Shown here: piece by piece, positions 9,501 to 12,645 of the stretch
How positions within the stretch are numbered: the stretch's first letter is position 1
How the letters are laid out: the number at the start of each line of letters is the position of its first letter
NCBI GenBank assembly: GCA_039029935.1
Contig: JBCCFC010000257.1
Location: 1 to 12,645, forward strand
Direction: 5' to 3'
Length of the DNA: 12,645 nt
Source: G039029935 sp039029935
Lineage (GTDB): Bacteria > Chloroflexota > Anaerolineae > Caldilineales > Caldilineaceae
Translations under genes and position numbers: made by a program
The notes under the pieces: generated by a model
What the model was told of the DNA's origin: nothing
Database searches by the model: none
The model's input: the letters and a program-made list of their open reading frames with translations, nothing else

Positions 9501-10084
9501 TTTTTGTAGAAGAGACTGTCATAGACCGTCAATCGGCCATAGTTGGTATGAATCGCACCACCTGCTGTGATACTACCCTCATGTCGATTACCCGAAAAGA
9601 CACTGGTGTTGACAATCAAGTTGCCCTCGTTGCGAATCGCCCCATATTTGGCGCGCACCAAGGATAGGCTGTTCATGGTGACGGTCTTGGTATCCGTAAT
9701 CAGAAACATGCGAATATCACCCGTGCCATCGTTATTGCTGTCACCGCTGATGGTGATGGGGTGTGTGCCAGTGATGGTGATGTCTGCGTTAATCGTAATC
9801 GTAGAGGAGAGGCGGATGGTTGCACCGGCGATGCTGGCGTCAAAATTGATGAGGTCGCCGTTGGATGCGCTGTCGATGGCGTTGCGTAGTGAACCTACTC
9901 CCGTATCGTGGGTGTTGGTGATGGTAATAGTGGCAGCGTGGGTAGCAGCGTGGGTAGTAGCCGTTGACAAGCCGATGCCCATGAGCATGAACAGCAGGCA
10001 GAAAAGCCCCTTGCTCCAGGCACAATACGCTACGCGCAAAATCTCTGATGAATGTTTTTCATCTCTGTATAACATAGTCTTCAT
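575..10084 (-). CDS. Giant secreted multidomain protein with metallopeptidase motif, beta-helix cassettes and Ig-like repeats (3169 aa)
   Basis: One uninterrupted 3169-codon frame. The N-terminus has a basic region and a hydrophobic core (about residues 26-40, GLFCLLFMLMGIGL) followed by THAATHAA, a Sec signal peptide likely cut near 47-51. Approximate order of modules: beta-helix 1 (52-426); one Ig-like domain (427-525); four 93-residue putative-Ig repeats (527-898); a divergent Ig/cadherin-like domain (899-1000); a Calx-beta-like domain (1001-1101); a Pro/Thr/Ala linker (1103-1208); beta-helix 2 (1209-1501); putative Ig (1510-1600); beta-helix 3 (1602-1890); two putative Ig domains (1895-2065); three BACON-like domains (2068-2380); a metzincin-type domain with HEMGHNMGLGH at 2630-2640; Ig-like domains (2850-3055); a final BACON-like domain (3058-3158); and the tail HRIFLPVVER. 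Such modules occur in exported adhesins and peptidases. Substrate and anchoring are unknown. The gene seems to have its own promoter. I infer a surface or extracellular role in adhesion or protein degradation. Confidence 0.96.
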   Translation of the reverse strand: MKTMLYRDEKHSSEILRVAYCAWSKGLFCLLFMLMGIGLSTATTHAATHAATITITNTHDTGVGSLRNAIDSASNGDLINFDASIAGATIRLSSTITINADITITGTHPITISGDSNNDGTGDIRMFLITDTKTVTMNSLSLVRAKYGAIRNEGNLIVNTSVFSGNRHEGSITAGGAIHTNYGRLTVYDSLFYKNHATGYGGGAYSFASTTLVSNTTFMSNTNNATTGGLYIYFGTGTVNNSTFVGNSASGVGALRNQAGNVTINNSTFSQNSDNGQGGAVLNNDQGNSTARMTINNSTFLSNTTTSDGGIIHNSGTMYLYNTIVAGSMGGTDCLNDNGDVIETNRNNLSEDGTCSLNANDLIMIDPVLGPLADNGGDTQTHALTDNQSAAIGNGDNTVCGALPGGSFDQRGQARHAIHCSIGAYEDSAFTFTHDIPVYTSTPVTLTDSNNSYSYTVVATHSSPITLTMITTPSWISFTRTAIGTTGRAVLTGTAVDNGTYEVAIRAFDGTLATVQGYLITVNHANHAPVISDATNITATEDLLYTFTPTATDANASDTLVYTITNQPSWATFAITTGVFSGTPSNNDVGIYPNIVVTVSDSYSPTGITPFTITVLNANDAPAISNTVSVTINKNVLYTLTPTVTDIDVGDTFAYTITNQPSWASFATSTGTLSGTPGNSDIGVFANIVITVSDAISSAAMSPFTLTVVNHAPTISNTTDVTVNQDVQYSFTPTTTDSDVGESLSFTITQQPTWTTFLTSTGALSGTPTNADIGVYPNIVITVTDLSNVSAAMSPFTITVADVNDAPSITGTPAITVNEDILYTFTPTGTDPDPGAVLAYSIVNKPSWATFMTTTGQLSGTPRNGDVGTHTGIVITVQDQFTASASLAAFDITVINIDDAPTLLSPIADLSVNDTAPDTIIDLTTIFSDVDSVLVYSIPTNTNPSIVNASISGNSLVLDYPVFLSGTGQIGVRVTGDGISIDTTFNLTVTATSQAPPEIPQMTIADVSADSSAGTIEFVVTLSNATTDTVTVNYTTDNISAIAGEQYVATSGSLAFVAPETVKTISVPIIDSTLPLGNQTLAMKLSGLTVATFGDDEAIGTIRYPVPTATATISPTATSTATATPTATATPTHTDTPTATPTSTATSTPTNTPTATSTATSTDTPTATLPPLPTATPPATATNTPVPPTATPTATPSPTLTPTSAAPAACTAGDHVVTSTADSGPGSLRQAVADASAGQRVVFDSSIAGQTIRVATPIKIEKAITIDGSSCRITLSGDTDGNGSPDVQVLSMPNYLKTVTINNLTITKGKSNTGGFYVGWYAAVVVNNSTFVDNEATYWGGGAIHSNGSVTVNNSTFSGNSVTRGNGGAISIGRTTLIVNNSTFFNNSSVGGTTGIHAGGSATAHIKNTIMAGSGGPDCAVQGTFATNANNVVQDGSCSAGMSGNPMLAGLANNGGDTATHALQNGSPAMNAGDAATCTELNRLDQRGNMRDDTCDVGAYEANSLRNNAPVIAGTPMTTVAANGDYTFAPAASDADGHTLTFAIVNKPTWARFDTTTGALTGNPGVGDVGEVSDIRISVQDTFGTSAELPPFAIAVTAAEVNCPDPMIVTSNANSGPCTLRQAILDASADATITFDASISGQTISTHSTLVITKNLTIDGANRRITVSGDGNKDGSPDSHRVFLVQRGVVLLDSLTVAYGTANSGAGLLSTGGTLTINNSTFTANQDTYWGGGGLRNDGADVTINNSTFSGNSARTNGGGIYLRRGTLTINHSTIANNTASTNGGLGHADGTVHLNSTIIAGNNGSDCAAPLTTNTNNLIGDNTCSPALSGNALLGALGNNGGDTYTHALLDGSPAINSGQCTTIAGATMTIDQRRYLRSDGRCDIGAFEGGTAANQSPVITGPPTVNMVAGTLYDFTPTASDPDGQPITFAIAGNPDWLTFDATTGRLTGTPSFKHVGMTGAINLSVADTVKGTAALSPFKIAVANSKAYVGLPYTFTPSVYGTQAGDTLLFSIQNQPSWASFDTSTGTLSGTPGDGDTGTTAGVTIQVQVNGAAASTLLTYDIAVVHKPRLVLNPTTLAPFNAEQGGAQPASQSFQISNGAQGTLNWTISTSVVNGSNWLQVDQTSGTGNATINVLVNSSLLVAGTYNGQIMVDGDDADDAVQTLDVQLVVGLPSPTANTDIKVEPNTATFRAVVGGANPEPIQIVLSNAVNRVTWLSTNWSVPSASKISEDPATGTYVYNLTAKVGTKGVGTHTSALIFKDSVTGKSTRVNITLVLTDNPEMLLNRSRFTFGAEQNGSAPDAQQLTLKSSGSTALNWTASSSEAWLNLSSTSGTTPATIDLGIDPTQLTTAGVRTATITVNETGRTHEIPVELNISEGSLIQLYGLEVTQGVQDLLNSVKLFDGRTTFVRAHVRYLADGVVDNVTAKLTASRNGQVIGEVVPINPGGSVDVRTSPNRAALNDSFFFDLPKPWLNGDVTLTFAGVSHAIACGESAGPTANDCQASVTFNPIYRFPLTFAEVSRVDQSTGETKQPTQADRDRAYNDIIDKYPIADTNVDYYYYSTPIVTSMTDKHIAIGLTALKPIERELGRPGYYHTLVIGAQGGVAGLAYVPGNKAASMPYSYVLSHEMGHNMGLGHSKDLPLDHPFPNTDGLQFSGVNPSGYPFAATGDRAVYRIRITSREIYEPQELKSLMDGWIASPFHYEQANSAITARLANMQAVQAAATQRPVIVQQGERALLVGGILQSLSSAPPRLNRIIEVEAASAVNAVEPGRYRLRMIDELGNELVYDFGASDSEESGHPQDFTTTSNLTIELLNMVLPLPATLAQIVLMENAGEGYEVVATYTASANKPTVQVTAPNGGEVFESGDILLTWTASDGDGDALNYTIDYSVDNGTSWQVLAEEWTETQLRVDSTLMPGSTQALFRVWANDGFNTSVDMSDNSFTVSLKAPEPSIIRPAASDKSTSDEPTIFVGAQDITLEGLGVDREDGLVPENNYAWSSDRNGSLGIGQSLTVNADDLVSGLHTLSLLVTDTHGLTNTATTQVRIYRNQPTLPATLEVSPPELAFFYDPDGLEQLTSNLTIRNGGDGTLNWTVSSDSAQVLPSVTEGVGAVDLTVTAVDLGALPMGVYTGTLTVASPDVADVQVVEYTLTVGGADHRIFLPVVER
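1955..2941 (-). other. Metzincin-like zinc metallopeptidase domain (residues about 2382-2710)
   Basis: HEMGHNMGLGH at residues 2630-2640 fits HExxHxxGxxH: His2630, His2634 and His2640 as zinc ligands and Glu2631 as general base. A methionine in KSLMDGW (Met2696), 56 residues past the last His, could be the Met-turn of metzincins. A strand AGLAYVPGNKA lies upstream of the helix, as in reprolysin/M66-like folds. The preceding part (LYGLEVTQGVQDLLNSVKLF, then RTTFVRAHVRY) looks like a beta-sandwich pro- or accessory domain often found next to such peptidases. All three ligands and the catalytic Glu are present, so activity is plausible. Family assignment within the metzincins and substrate are unknown. 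Confidence 0.75.
2945..3883 (-). other. Three BACON-like / Ig-fold domains (residues about 2068-2380)
   Basis: Each unit has the flow L.P....F....GG..P..Q.F.I.N.G...LNW..S, then WL.[VL]...SGT..AT[IV], then G.Y...I.V. Examples are NWLQVDQTSGTGNATINVLV and AWLNLSSTSGTTPATIDLGI. This pattern is that of BACON and similar Ig-fold domains linked to extracellular enzymes. The middle unit (about 2180-2287) is more divergent. A further unit of this kind ends the protein (about 3058-3158). Confidence 0.6.
4415..5281 (-). other. Beta-helix cassette 3 (residues about 1602-1890)
   Basis: It opens with CPDPMIVTSNANSGPCTLRQ and FDASISGQTIST, has GDGNKDGSPDSHRVFL and repeated NNSTF turns, and closes with LLGALGNNGGDTYTHAL and CDIGAFE. 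Unlike cassettes 1 and 2, the entry motif carries Cys (GPCTLRQAI) with another Cys about 17 residues earlier. A disulphide at the mouth of the helix is possible. Confidence 0.8.
5582..6460 (-). other. Beta-helix cassette 2 (residues about 1209-1501)
   Basis: It opens with STADSGPGSLRQAVADAS and FDSSIAGQTIRV, contains GDTDGNGSPDVQV and three to four NNSTF turns, then NPMLAGLANNGGDTATHAL and the closing CDVGAYE. It is clearly paralogous to cassettes 1 and 3 in the same protein, but shorter than cassette 1. A putative Ig domain follows immediately (PVIAGTP, W.RFDTTTG.L.G.P). Confidence 0.8.
6462..6778 (-). repeat. Low-complexity Pro/Thr/Ala linker (residues about 1103-1208)
   Basis: The protein reads as variations of PTATPTAT over about 100 residues (PTATATISPTATSTATATPT at its start). 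The DNA is a degenerate array of short units such as GTCGCTGTTGGC on the plus strand, with varied third positions, so the coding pattern is kept while the DNA has diverged. The linker separates the N-terminal beta-helix/Ig half from the second beta-helix. Chloroflexota exported proteins often carry linkers of this type, possibly O-glycosylated or cell-wall spanning. Confidence 0.85.
6782..7084 (-). other. Calx-beta-like domain (residues about 1001-1101)
   Basis: The sequence PQMTIADVSADSSAGTIEF followed by VTLSNATTDTVTVNYTT, AGEQYVATSGSLAF and the closing LSGLTVATFGDDEAIGTI matches the flow of Calx-beta domains: 'V.F.V.LS...TVTV.Y.T', then 'Y....G.L.F..G', then 'A.GTI'. These often bind calcium in adhesion proteins. 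The assignment is by eye; the acidic ligands are only partly evident. Confidence 0.55.
7391..8506 (-). repeat. Four tandem 93-residue putative Ig (He_PIG-like) repeats
   Basis: Residues about 527-898. Each unit starts [HD]AP.I, continues with YTFTPT.TD or a close variant and a W[AT][ST]F strand, and ends with GTP.N.D[VI]G and P F.[IL]TV. Unit starts are near 527, 620, 712 and 805. At DNA level 8094-8119 and 8373-8398 are identical over 26 nt and exactly 279 nt (93 codons) apart, so units 1 and 2 are closely related. Such repeats form rigid extended stalks in surface proteins. Confidence 0.8.
8807..9931 (-). other. Beta-helix cassette 1 with choice-of-anchor Q-type end (residues about 52-426)
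   Basis: It opens with GVGSLRNAIDSASNGD and FDASIAGATIRL, the usual entry of right-handed parallel beta-helix proteins. Short turns follow, repeating the pattern [IV]NNSTF.[GS]N[ST]. It ends with DPVLGPLADNGGDTQTHAL and the closing CSIGAYE, the hallmark of the choice-of-anchor Q family. Such beta-helices in exported proteins often bind or process carbohydrate. No catalytic residues can be assigned here, so an adhesive or structural role is equally likely. Confidence 0.8.
9933..9956. repeat. 12-bp tandem duplication at the signal-peptide cleavage region
   Basis: Two perfect copies of GCAGCGTGGGTA (9933-9944 and 9945-9956) encode the repeated THAA of THAATHAA around residues 44-51. It looks like a recent in-frame slippage or duplication that doubles an A-x-A-like signal peptidase site. 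Confidence 0.85.
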
Positions 10085-10085
10085 T

Positions 10086-10091
10086 TCCTCT
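10086..10091 (-). promoter_or_regulatory. Ribosome binding site of the giant gene; makes the start ambiguous
   Basis: AGAGGA is the only good Shine-Dalgarno match. GAGG is only 2 nt from the first ATG (10082-10084), too close for normal initiation, and 11 nt from the fourth codon, also ATG (10073-10075). The true start may therefore be codon 4, giving a 3166-residue product beginning MLYRDEKHSS. The signal peptide is unaffected. Confidence 0.6.
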
Positions 10092-10169
10092 ATGATTTCT
10101 TTTTTGTATTTGATAGTTGTCGGCAGTGGGTGGTAAGTGGTTTACAATTCCTGAACATGAGGTATGTTT

Positions 10170-10206
10170 CTGTATTGTACCATAGGGCAGAGGGGATACA
10201 ATACAG
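10170..10206. repeat. Perfect 10-bp inverted repeat overlapping the giant gene's promoter
   Basis: CTGTATTGTA at 10170-10179 is the exact reverse complement of TACAATACAG at 10197-10206, with a 17-nt spacer. The left arm contains the predicted -10 box and the right arm most of the predicted -35 box. The size and placement fit an operator for a dimeric repressor. The stem is AT-rich with a long loop and no T tract, so it is unlikely to be a terminator. Confidence 0.7.
10174..10201 (-). promoter_or_regulatory. Candidate extended -10 promoter of the giant gene
   Basis: On the minus strand TTGTAT (10196-10201, 3/6 match) is followed after 16 nt by TACAAT (10174-10179, 5/6 match to TATAAT), preceded directly by TGG, i.e. 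the TGn of an extended -10. Extended -10 promoters tolerate a weak -35. Transcription would start near 10167 and give a leader of about 80-90 nt. Confidence 0.5.
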
Positions 10207-10256
10207 GAAAATGATGTAGCAATCACAAAAGCGGGTGATCGTATAGAAGTCGTAAT

Positions 10257-10464
10257 TTAAACCCGATTATAGGAAGGGATCATTTCTGCCAAAATATCTG
10301 TCAAAGAAGGCGTAATTACCCAAGATGGATAATGGGTTTGCAATTTGCGTACATCGGACATATAACAGATGTGATCACCTGAGCGAGGTAAAGGATGAGT
10401 AACAGAACGAACAAATGTATAACTTTTGCCTTCTTGCAAAAAATGACCATCCTCAGAGATGCCA
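10257..10464 (-). pseudogene. Relic of an SDR-family sugar-nucleotide epimerase C-terminus
   Basis: The minus-strand frame ending at TAA (10257-10259) is open back into the hsdM end and reads, in its last 40 residues, SGDHICYMSDVRKLQTHYPS and then WVITPSLTDILAEMI. This matches the C-terminal signature GDHI.[YW].SD.RK...HYP.W..T.....I..EI of NAD-dependent epimerase/dehydratases (CDP-paratose 2-epimerase and relatives), which act in LPS or exopolysaccharide sugar synthesis. The Rossmann fold and catalytic YxxxK are absent: the frame meets a stop (TAG) inside the hsdM coding end. No ribosome site was seen and only a TTG could start it. I infer a truncated relic left by recombination behind hsdM. 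The residues before the signature are not recognisable, so a small unknown protein cannot be excluded. Confidence 0.6.
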
Positions 10465-12072
10465 TCATATAAGTGGTAAACCTAGCTCTTTCAGAAACTG
10501 GTTGTGTGTTTCAGTGGCGCGAACGATGTTCTTTTCAATCTCAACCAACTCGGCATGAACGGCCTGTAAATCAATCTCTGGCTCAGGTTCCGCCGTGCTG
10601 ACATAGCGTGAGATATTCAGGTTGTAGTCGTGTTTTGTTGCGATCTCTTCCATAGAAACGCGCCGGGCATAGCGTTCCTCTTCCTTGCGATATCGGTAGG
10701 TATCGACAATCTTTTCAATATGTTTAGGCAGCAGACGATTTTGCCGTTTGACCTTTTCAAAGTGTTCGCTGGCGTTAATAAAGAGAACATCATCGGTCTT
10801 TTTGCACTTTTTTAGCACCAGAATACAGACAGGGATGCCTGTCGAGAAAAAGAGATTGGCGGGCAGACCGATCACGGTGTCGATATTGCCATCTTTGAGT
10901 AGTTTGGTGCGAATGCGTTGTTCGGCGCCACCACGAAAGAGAACACCATGTGGCAGGATAATCGCCATCGTGCCTTCTTTGGCGAGAAAGTGAAAACCGT
11001 GTAGCAAAAAGGCAAAGTCCGCGGCTGATTTGGGGGCGAGGCCATAACTTTTGAAGCGGAAATCTTCACCGAGGGCTTTGGTCGGTTCCCAGCGGTAGCT
11101 GAATGGTGGATTGGCGACGACGGCATCGCACTCCAGCTTTTCTGCGGGGTTCATTTCGTTCAGCATGTCCCAATCGTTGAGCAGGGAATCTCCGTGGTGA
11201 ATCTCAAATTCGCCATCTTTGACACCATGCAGCAGCATGTTCATCCGTGCGAGGTTATAAGTGGTGATGTTCTTTTCTTGCCCATAGATTTTGCCAATGC
11301 CATCGGGTCCCAGTTGTTTGCGTACATTGAGCAACAGTGAGCCGGACCCACAGGCAAAGTCCAGCACCTTGGCGAGTCGTCTCTTTTTACCTGTCGCTGG
11401 TTCTTGGCTGTCCAGTGTCACAATCTCCGAAAGCACAGTGGAGATGGCCTGCGGGGTGTAAAATTCGCCTGCCTTTCGACCCGACCCAGCGGCAAACTGG
11501 CCGATCAGGTATTCATAGGCATCACCGAGCAGATCGCTGTCGGTCGAGAACGCGGCAATTCCTTCGGCAATTTTGGTGATGATGGTGCAGAGTTTTGCAT
11601 TGCGATCATCATATTTCCTGCCCAACTTTTCGGAGTTGAGGTTGATTTCCGAGAACAGACCCTGAAGGGTGCTGTCAAAGGATTCATTCTCAATGTACTC
11701 AAACCCGCTCTCCAACGTCCGTAGCACCTCATCATCTTGGATTCTCGCCAACTCCACAATGCTGTTCCAGAGGTAGTCAGGGCGAATCACATAGTGCATC
11801 TTGCGGCGCATCTGCTTTTCAAAGTCAACCATATCGCCTGCATTGGCCTCATACCAAACAGCCAGCGGCGCACGTTGGTCATCCGCGTCTAGGGCGGGGT
11901 AATCGCTGCCCAGCTCTTTCTTTGCGGCCTCTTCATAGTTATCGGACAGATAGCGCAAGAAGAGAAACGACAACATATAATCACGGAAATCGTCGGCGTT
12001 CATGGAGCCGCGCAGTTGGTTGGCAATGTCCCAAAGCGTCTTGCCTAGTTGGTTTAATTGGTCATTGGTCAT
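10465..12072 (-). CDS. hsdM: Type I restriction-modification system methyltransferase subunit HsdM (535 aa)
   Basis: HsdM transfers a methyl group from S-adenosylmethionine to adenine N6 in the site recognised by HsdS; the active complex is usually M2S1. The N-terminal helical domain (HsdM_N; LGKTLWDIANQLRGSMNADD, then FRDYMLSFLFLRYLSDNYE) spans about residues 3-150. The N6-methyltransferase domain follows: GEFYTP at 202-207; SAM-binding motif I DFACGSGSLL at 238-247; catalytic motif IV NPPF at 321-324 after CDAVVA; and a TGIPVCILVLKK strand at 411-422. The C-terminal helices (500-535) match the usual HsdS contact region. All key residues are present and 535 aa is a normal length. GAGGG lies 10 nt before the ATG. 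It follows a partial hsdS by 175 bp, an inverted order compared with the common M-S arrangement. No hsdR is in the window. Confidence 0.97.
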   Translation of the reverse strand: MTNDQLNQLGKTLWDIANQLRGSMNADDFRDYMLSFLFLRYLSDNYEEAAKKELGSDYPALDADDQRAPLAVWYEANAGDMVDFEKQMRRKMHYVIRPDYLWNSIVELARIQDDEVLRTLESGFEYIENESFDSTLQGLFSEINLNSEKLGRKYDDRNAKLCTIITKIAEGIAAFSTDSDLLGDAYEYLIGQFAAGSGRKAGEFYTPQAISTVLSEIVTLDSQEPATGKKRRLAKVLDFACGSGSLLLNVRKQLGPDGIGKIYGQEKNITTYNLARMNMLLHGVKDGEFEIHHGDSLLNDWDMLNEMNPAEKLECDAVVANPPFSYRWEPTKALGEDFRFKSYGLAPKSAADFAFLLHGFHFLAKEGTMAIILPHGVLFRGGAEQRIRTKLLKDGNIDTVIGLPANLFFSTGIPVCILVLKKCKKTDDVLFINASEHFEKVKRQNRLLPKHIEKIVDTYRYRKEEERYARRVSMEEIATKHDYNLNISRYVSTAEPEPEIDLQAVHAELVEIEKNIVRATETHNQFLKELGLPLI

Positions 12073-12119
12073 GATTGATGATCCCTCTACTATAACACTC
12101 TTTTACCTAAATTTTGACG

Positions 12120-12153
12120 GCTTATCGTAGGTCCGGTTATCAACCGGATAAGC
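12120..12153. repeat. Nested hairpin between hsdS and hsdM
   Basis: CCGGTT (12133-12138), ATC, AACCGG (12142-12147) form a perfect 6-bp stem with a 3-nt loop. GCTTAT (12120-12125) pairs with ATAAGC (12148-12153) outside it, leaving a 7-nt bulge on one side. It could be a transcript structure, a protein site, or part of a dispersed repeat. Confidence 0.6.
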
Positions 12154-12215
12154 TGGGTCAACCCACTCAATTTCCGGTGAAACATCAGGTATACACAAGT
12201 GTCACATTGGCCCAA
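12154..12215. repeat. Run of short palindromes following the nested hairpin
   Basis: In order: TGGGTCAACCCA (12154-12165, 5-bp arms), TTTCCGGTGAAA (12171-12182, 4-bp arms), ACACAAGTGT (12193-12202, 4-bp arms) and TTGGCCCAA (12207-12215, 4-bp arms). The 4-bp ones are individually near chance expectation; only the cluster next to a stronger hairpin is notable. Confidence 0.4.
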
Positions 12216-12247
12216 CGCAACGAGGACCTTCCGGCTCATCATCTTGT

Positions 12248-12645
12248 TTATACCCCCACCCCATCCATCACTGGAAATAGCTGTTGCATCAGCCCTTTTT
12301 TATGCGCTTTGAGGGCAGCAAGTTTTTTTGTTTGTGCAGTGATTTGACTATCAATGGAGGTTAGGCATTCTGCTATTTTTTGCTGTTCATCTATTGAAGG
12401 AGTGCAAACAGGAATTTTATGTAGAACCTTTCCTTGAATACCCAACACGGTACTGCCAATCGCATTTGCTCTTAGAAGTCGTTGAAACCTATCATTTAGC
12501 ATATAGTATTTCAAGAATTCATTATTTAATAATGAATTACCTCTGAACTTAATTACACGTTGAGCCAAAGCAACATTTTTATTATCAATTTGAGCAACAT
12601 TCCCTAAAGGAGCCTCAGTTGTTAACAAGACATCACCAATCTGTG
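12248..12645 (-). CDS. hsdS: Type I restriction-modification specificity subunit HsdS, C-terminal part, cut by window edge
   Basis: The last 131 codons are present, open to the window edge (the frame at the edge reads QIGDVLLTTEAPLGNVAQ). HsdS carries two target-recognition domains joined by helical spacers and directs HsdM and HsdR to a bipartite DNA site. Visible here are the end of the second target-recognition domain (GDVLLTTEAPLGNVA, then GSTVLGIQGKVLHKIPV) and the distal conserved helix (DEQQKIAECLTSIDSQIT, then LAALKAHKKGLMQQLFP), which are highly typical of the family. The protein ends FPVMDGVGV with a normal stop, so the C-terminus is intact. It is AT-richer than hsdM. The first target-recognition domain is outside, so specificity cannot be inferred. 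Confidence 0.93.
   Translation of the reverse strand, partial: QIGDVLLTTEAPLGNVAQIDNKNVALAQRVIKFRGNSLLNNEFLKYYMLNDRFQRLLRANAIGSTVLGIQGKVLHKIPVCTPSIDEQQKIAECLTSIDSQITAQTKKLAALKAHKKGLMQQLFPVMDGVGV

Larger units (their letters stand above)
12073..12247. other. hsdS-hsdM intergenic gap, palindrome-rich, no gene seen
   Basis: 175 bp with no supported ORF. It carries the nested hairpin at 12120-12153 and several short palindromes, listed separately, and the hsdM ribosome binding site at its left end. I found no convincing -35/-10 pair; TATAGT near the ribosome site is too close to the start to serve. Confidence 0.5.

Noticed and set aside
11404..11724. Plus-strand 106-codon frame opposite hsdM
   Set aside because: Shadow of the well-supported hsdM; no ribosome site and no family features.
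12073..12110. TATAGT as the hsdM -10 box
   Set aside because: It lies about 9 nt from the ribosome site, so a transcript from it would lack room for a leader, and no -35 is seen at the right distance.
12114..12347. Plus-strand 77-codon frame across the hsdS-hsdM gap
   Set aside because: It runs antisense into hsdS, lacks a ribosome site, and its apparent content is the palindromic gap.

Overview
The window looks like a piece of an environmental bacterial genome, most likely a Chloroflexota member (Anaerolineae/Caldilineae-like). This is inferred from protein style only: a very large secreted protein with a Pro-Thr-Ala linker of the 'PTATPTAT' kind, 'choice-of-anchor Q' beta-helix cassettes and a C-terminal 'RIFLPVVER' tail that resembles the end of many Chloroflexota exported proteins. 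No rRNA, tRNA or other taxonomic marker is present.

Layout: every gene I can support lies on the minus strand, so transcription runs right to left. At the right edge (12248-12645) is the C-terminal part of a Type I restriction-modification specificity subunit (HsdS). A 175-bp gap rich in short palindromes follows, then a complete Type I methyltransferase subunit (hsdM, 10465-12072). Directly behind hsdM is a short fragment resembling the C-terminus of an SDR-family sugar-nucleotide epimerase (10257-10464), probably a gene relic. Next is a promoter-like region inside a perfect 10-bp inverted repeat. It precedes a 3169-residue secreted mosaic protein (575-10084) with a signal peptide, three beta-helix cassettes, tandem Ig-like repeats, a PT-rich linker, BACON-like domains, a zinc metallopeptidase-type domain (HEMGHNMGLGH) and C-terminal Ig-like domains. 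After a 50-bp near-perfect palindrome, the left edge (1-376) holds the N-terminus of an ABC/RecF-type AAA ATPase.

How the genes may work together: HsdS and HsdM would form the modification half of a Type I R-M system, but no hsdR is visible here. The left-edge ATPase is of a kind common in defence loci, so the window may be the edge of a defence or variable island in which a giant surface protein has its own promoter. That link is inference from proximity only. The giant protein is probably an exported adhesin/peptidase. The flanking hsdS and ATPase segments look more AT-rich than the giant gene, consistent with mixed origins. I saw no convincing complete new system; the giant protein's architecture and several structured intergenic sequences are the most unusual content.
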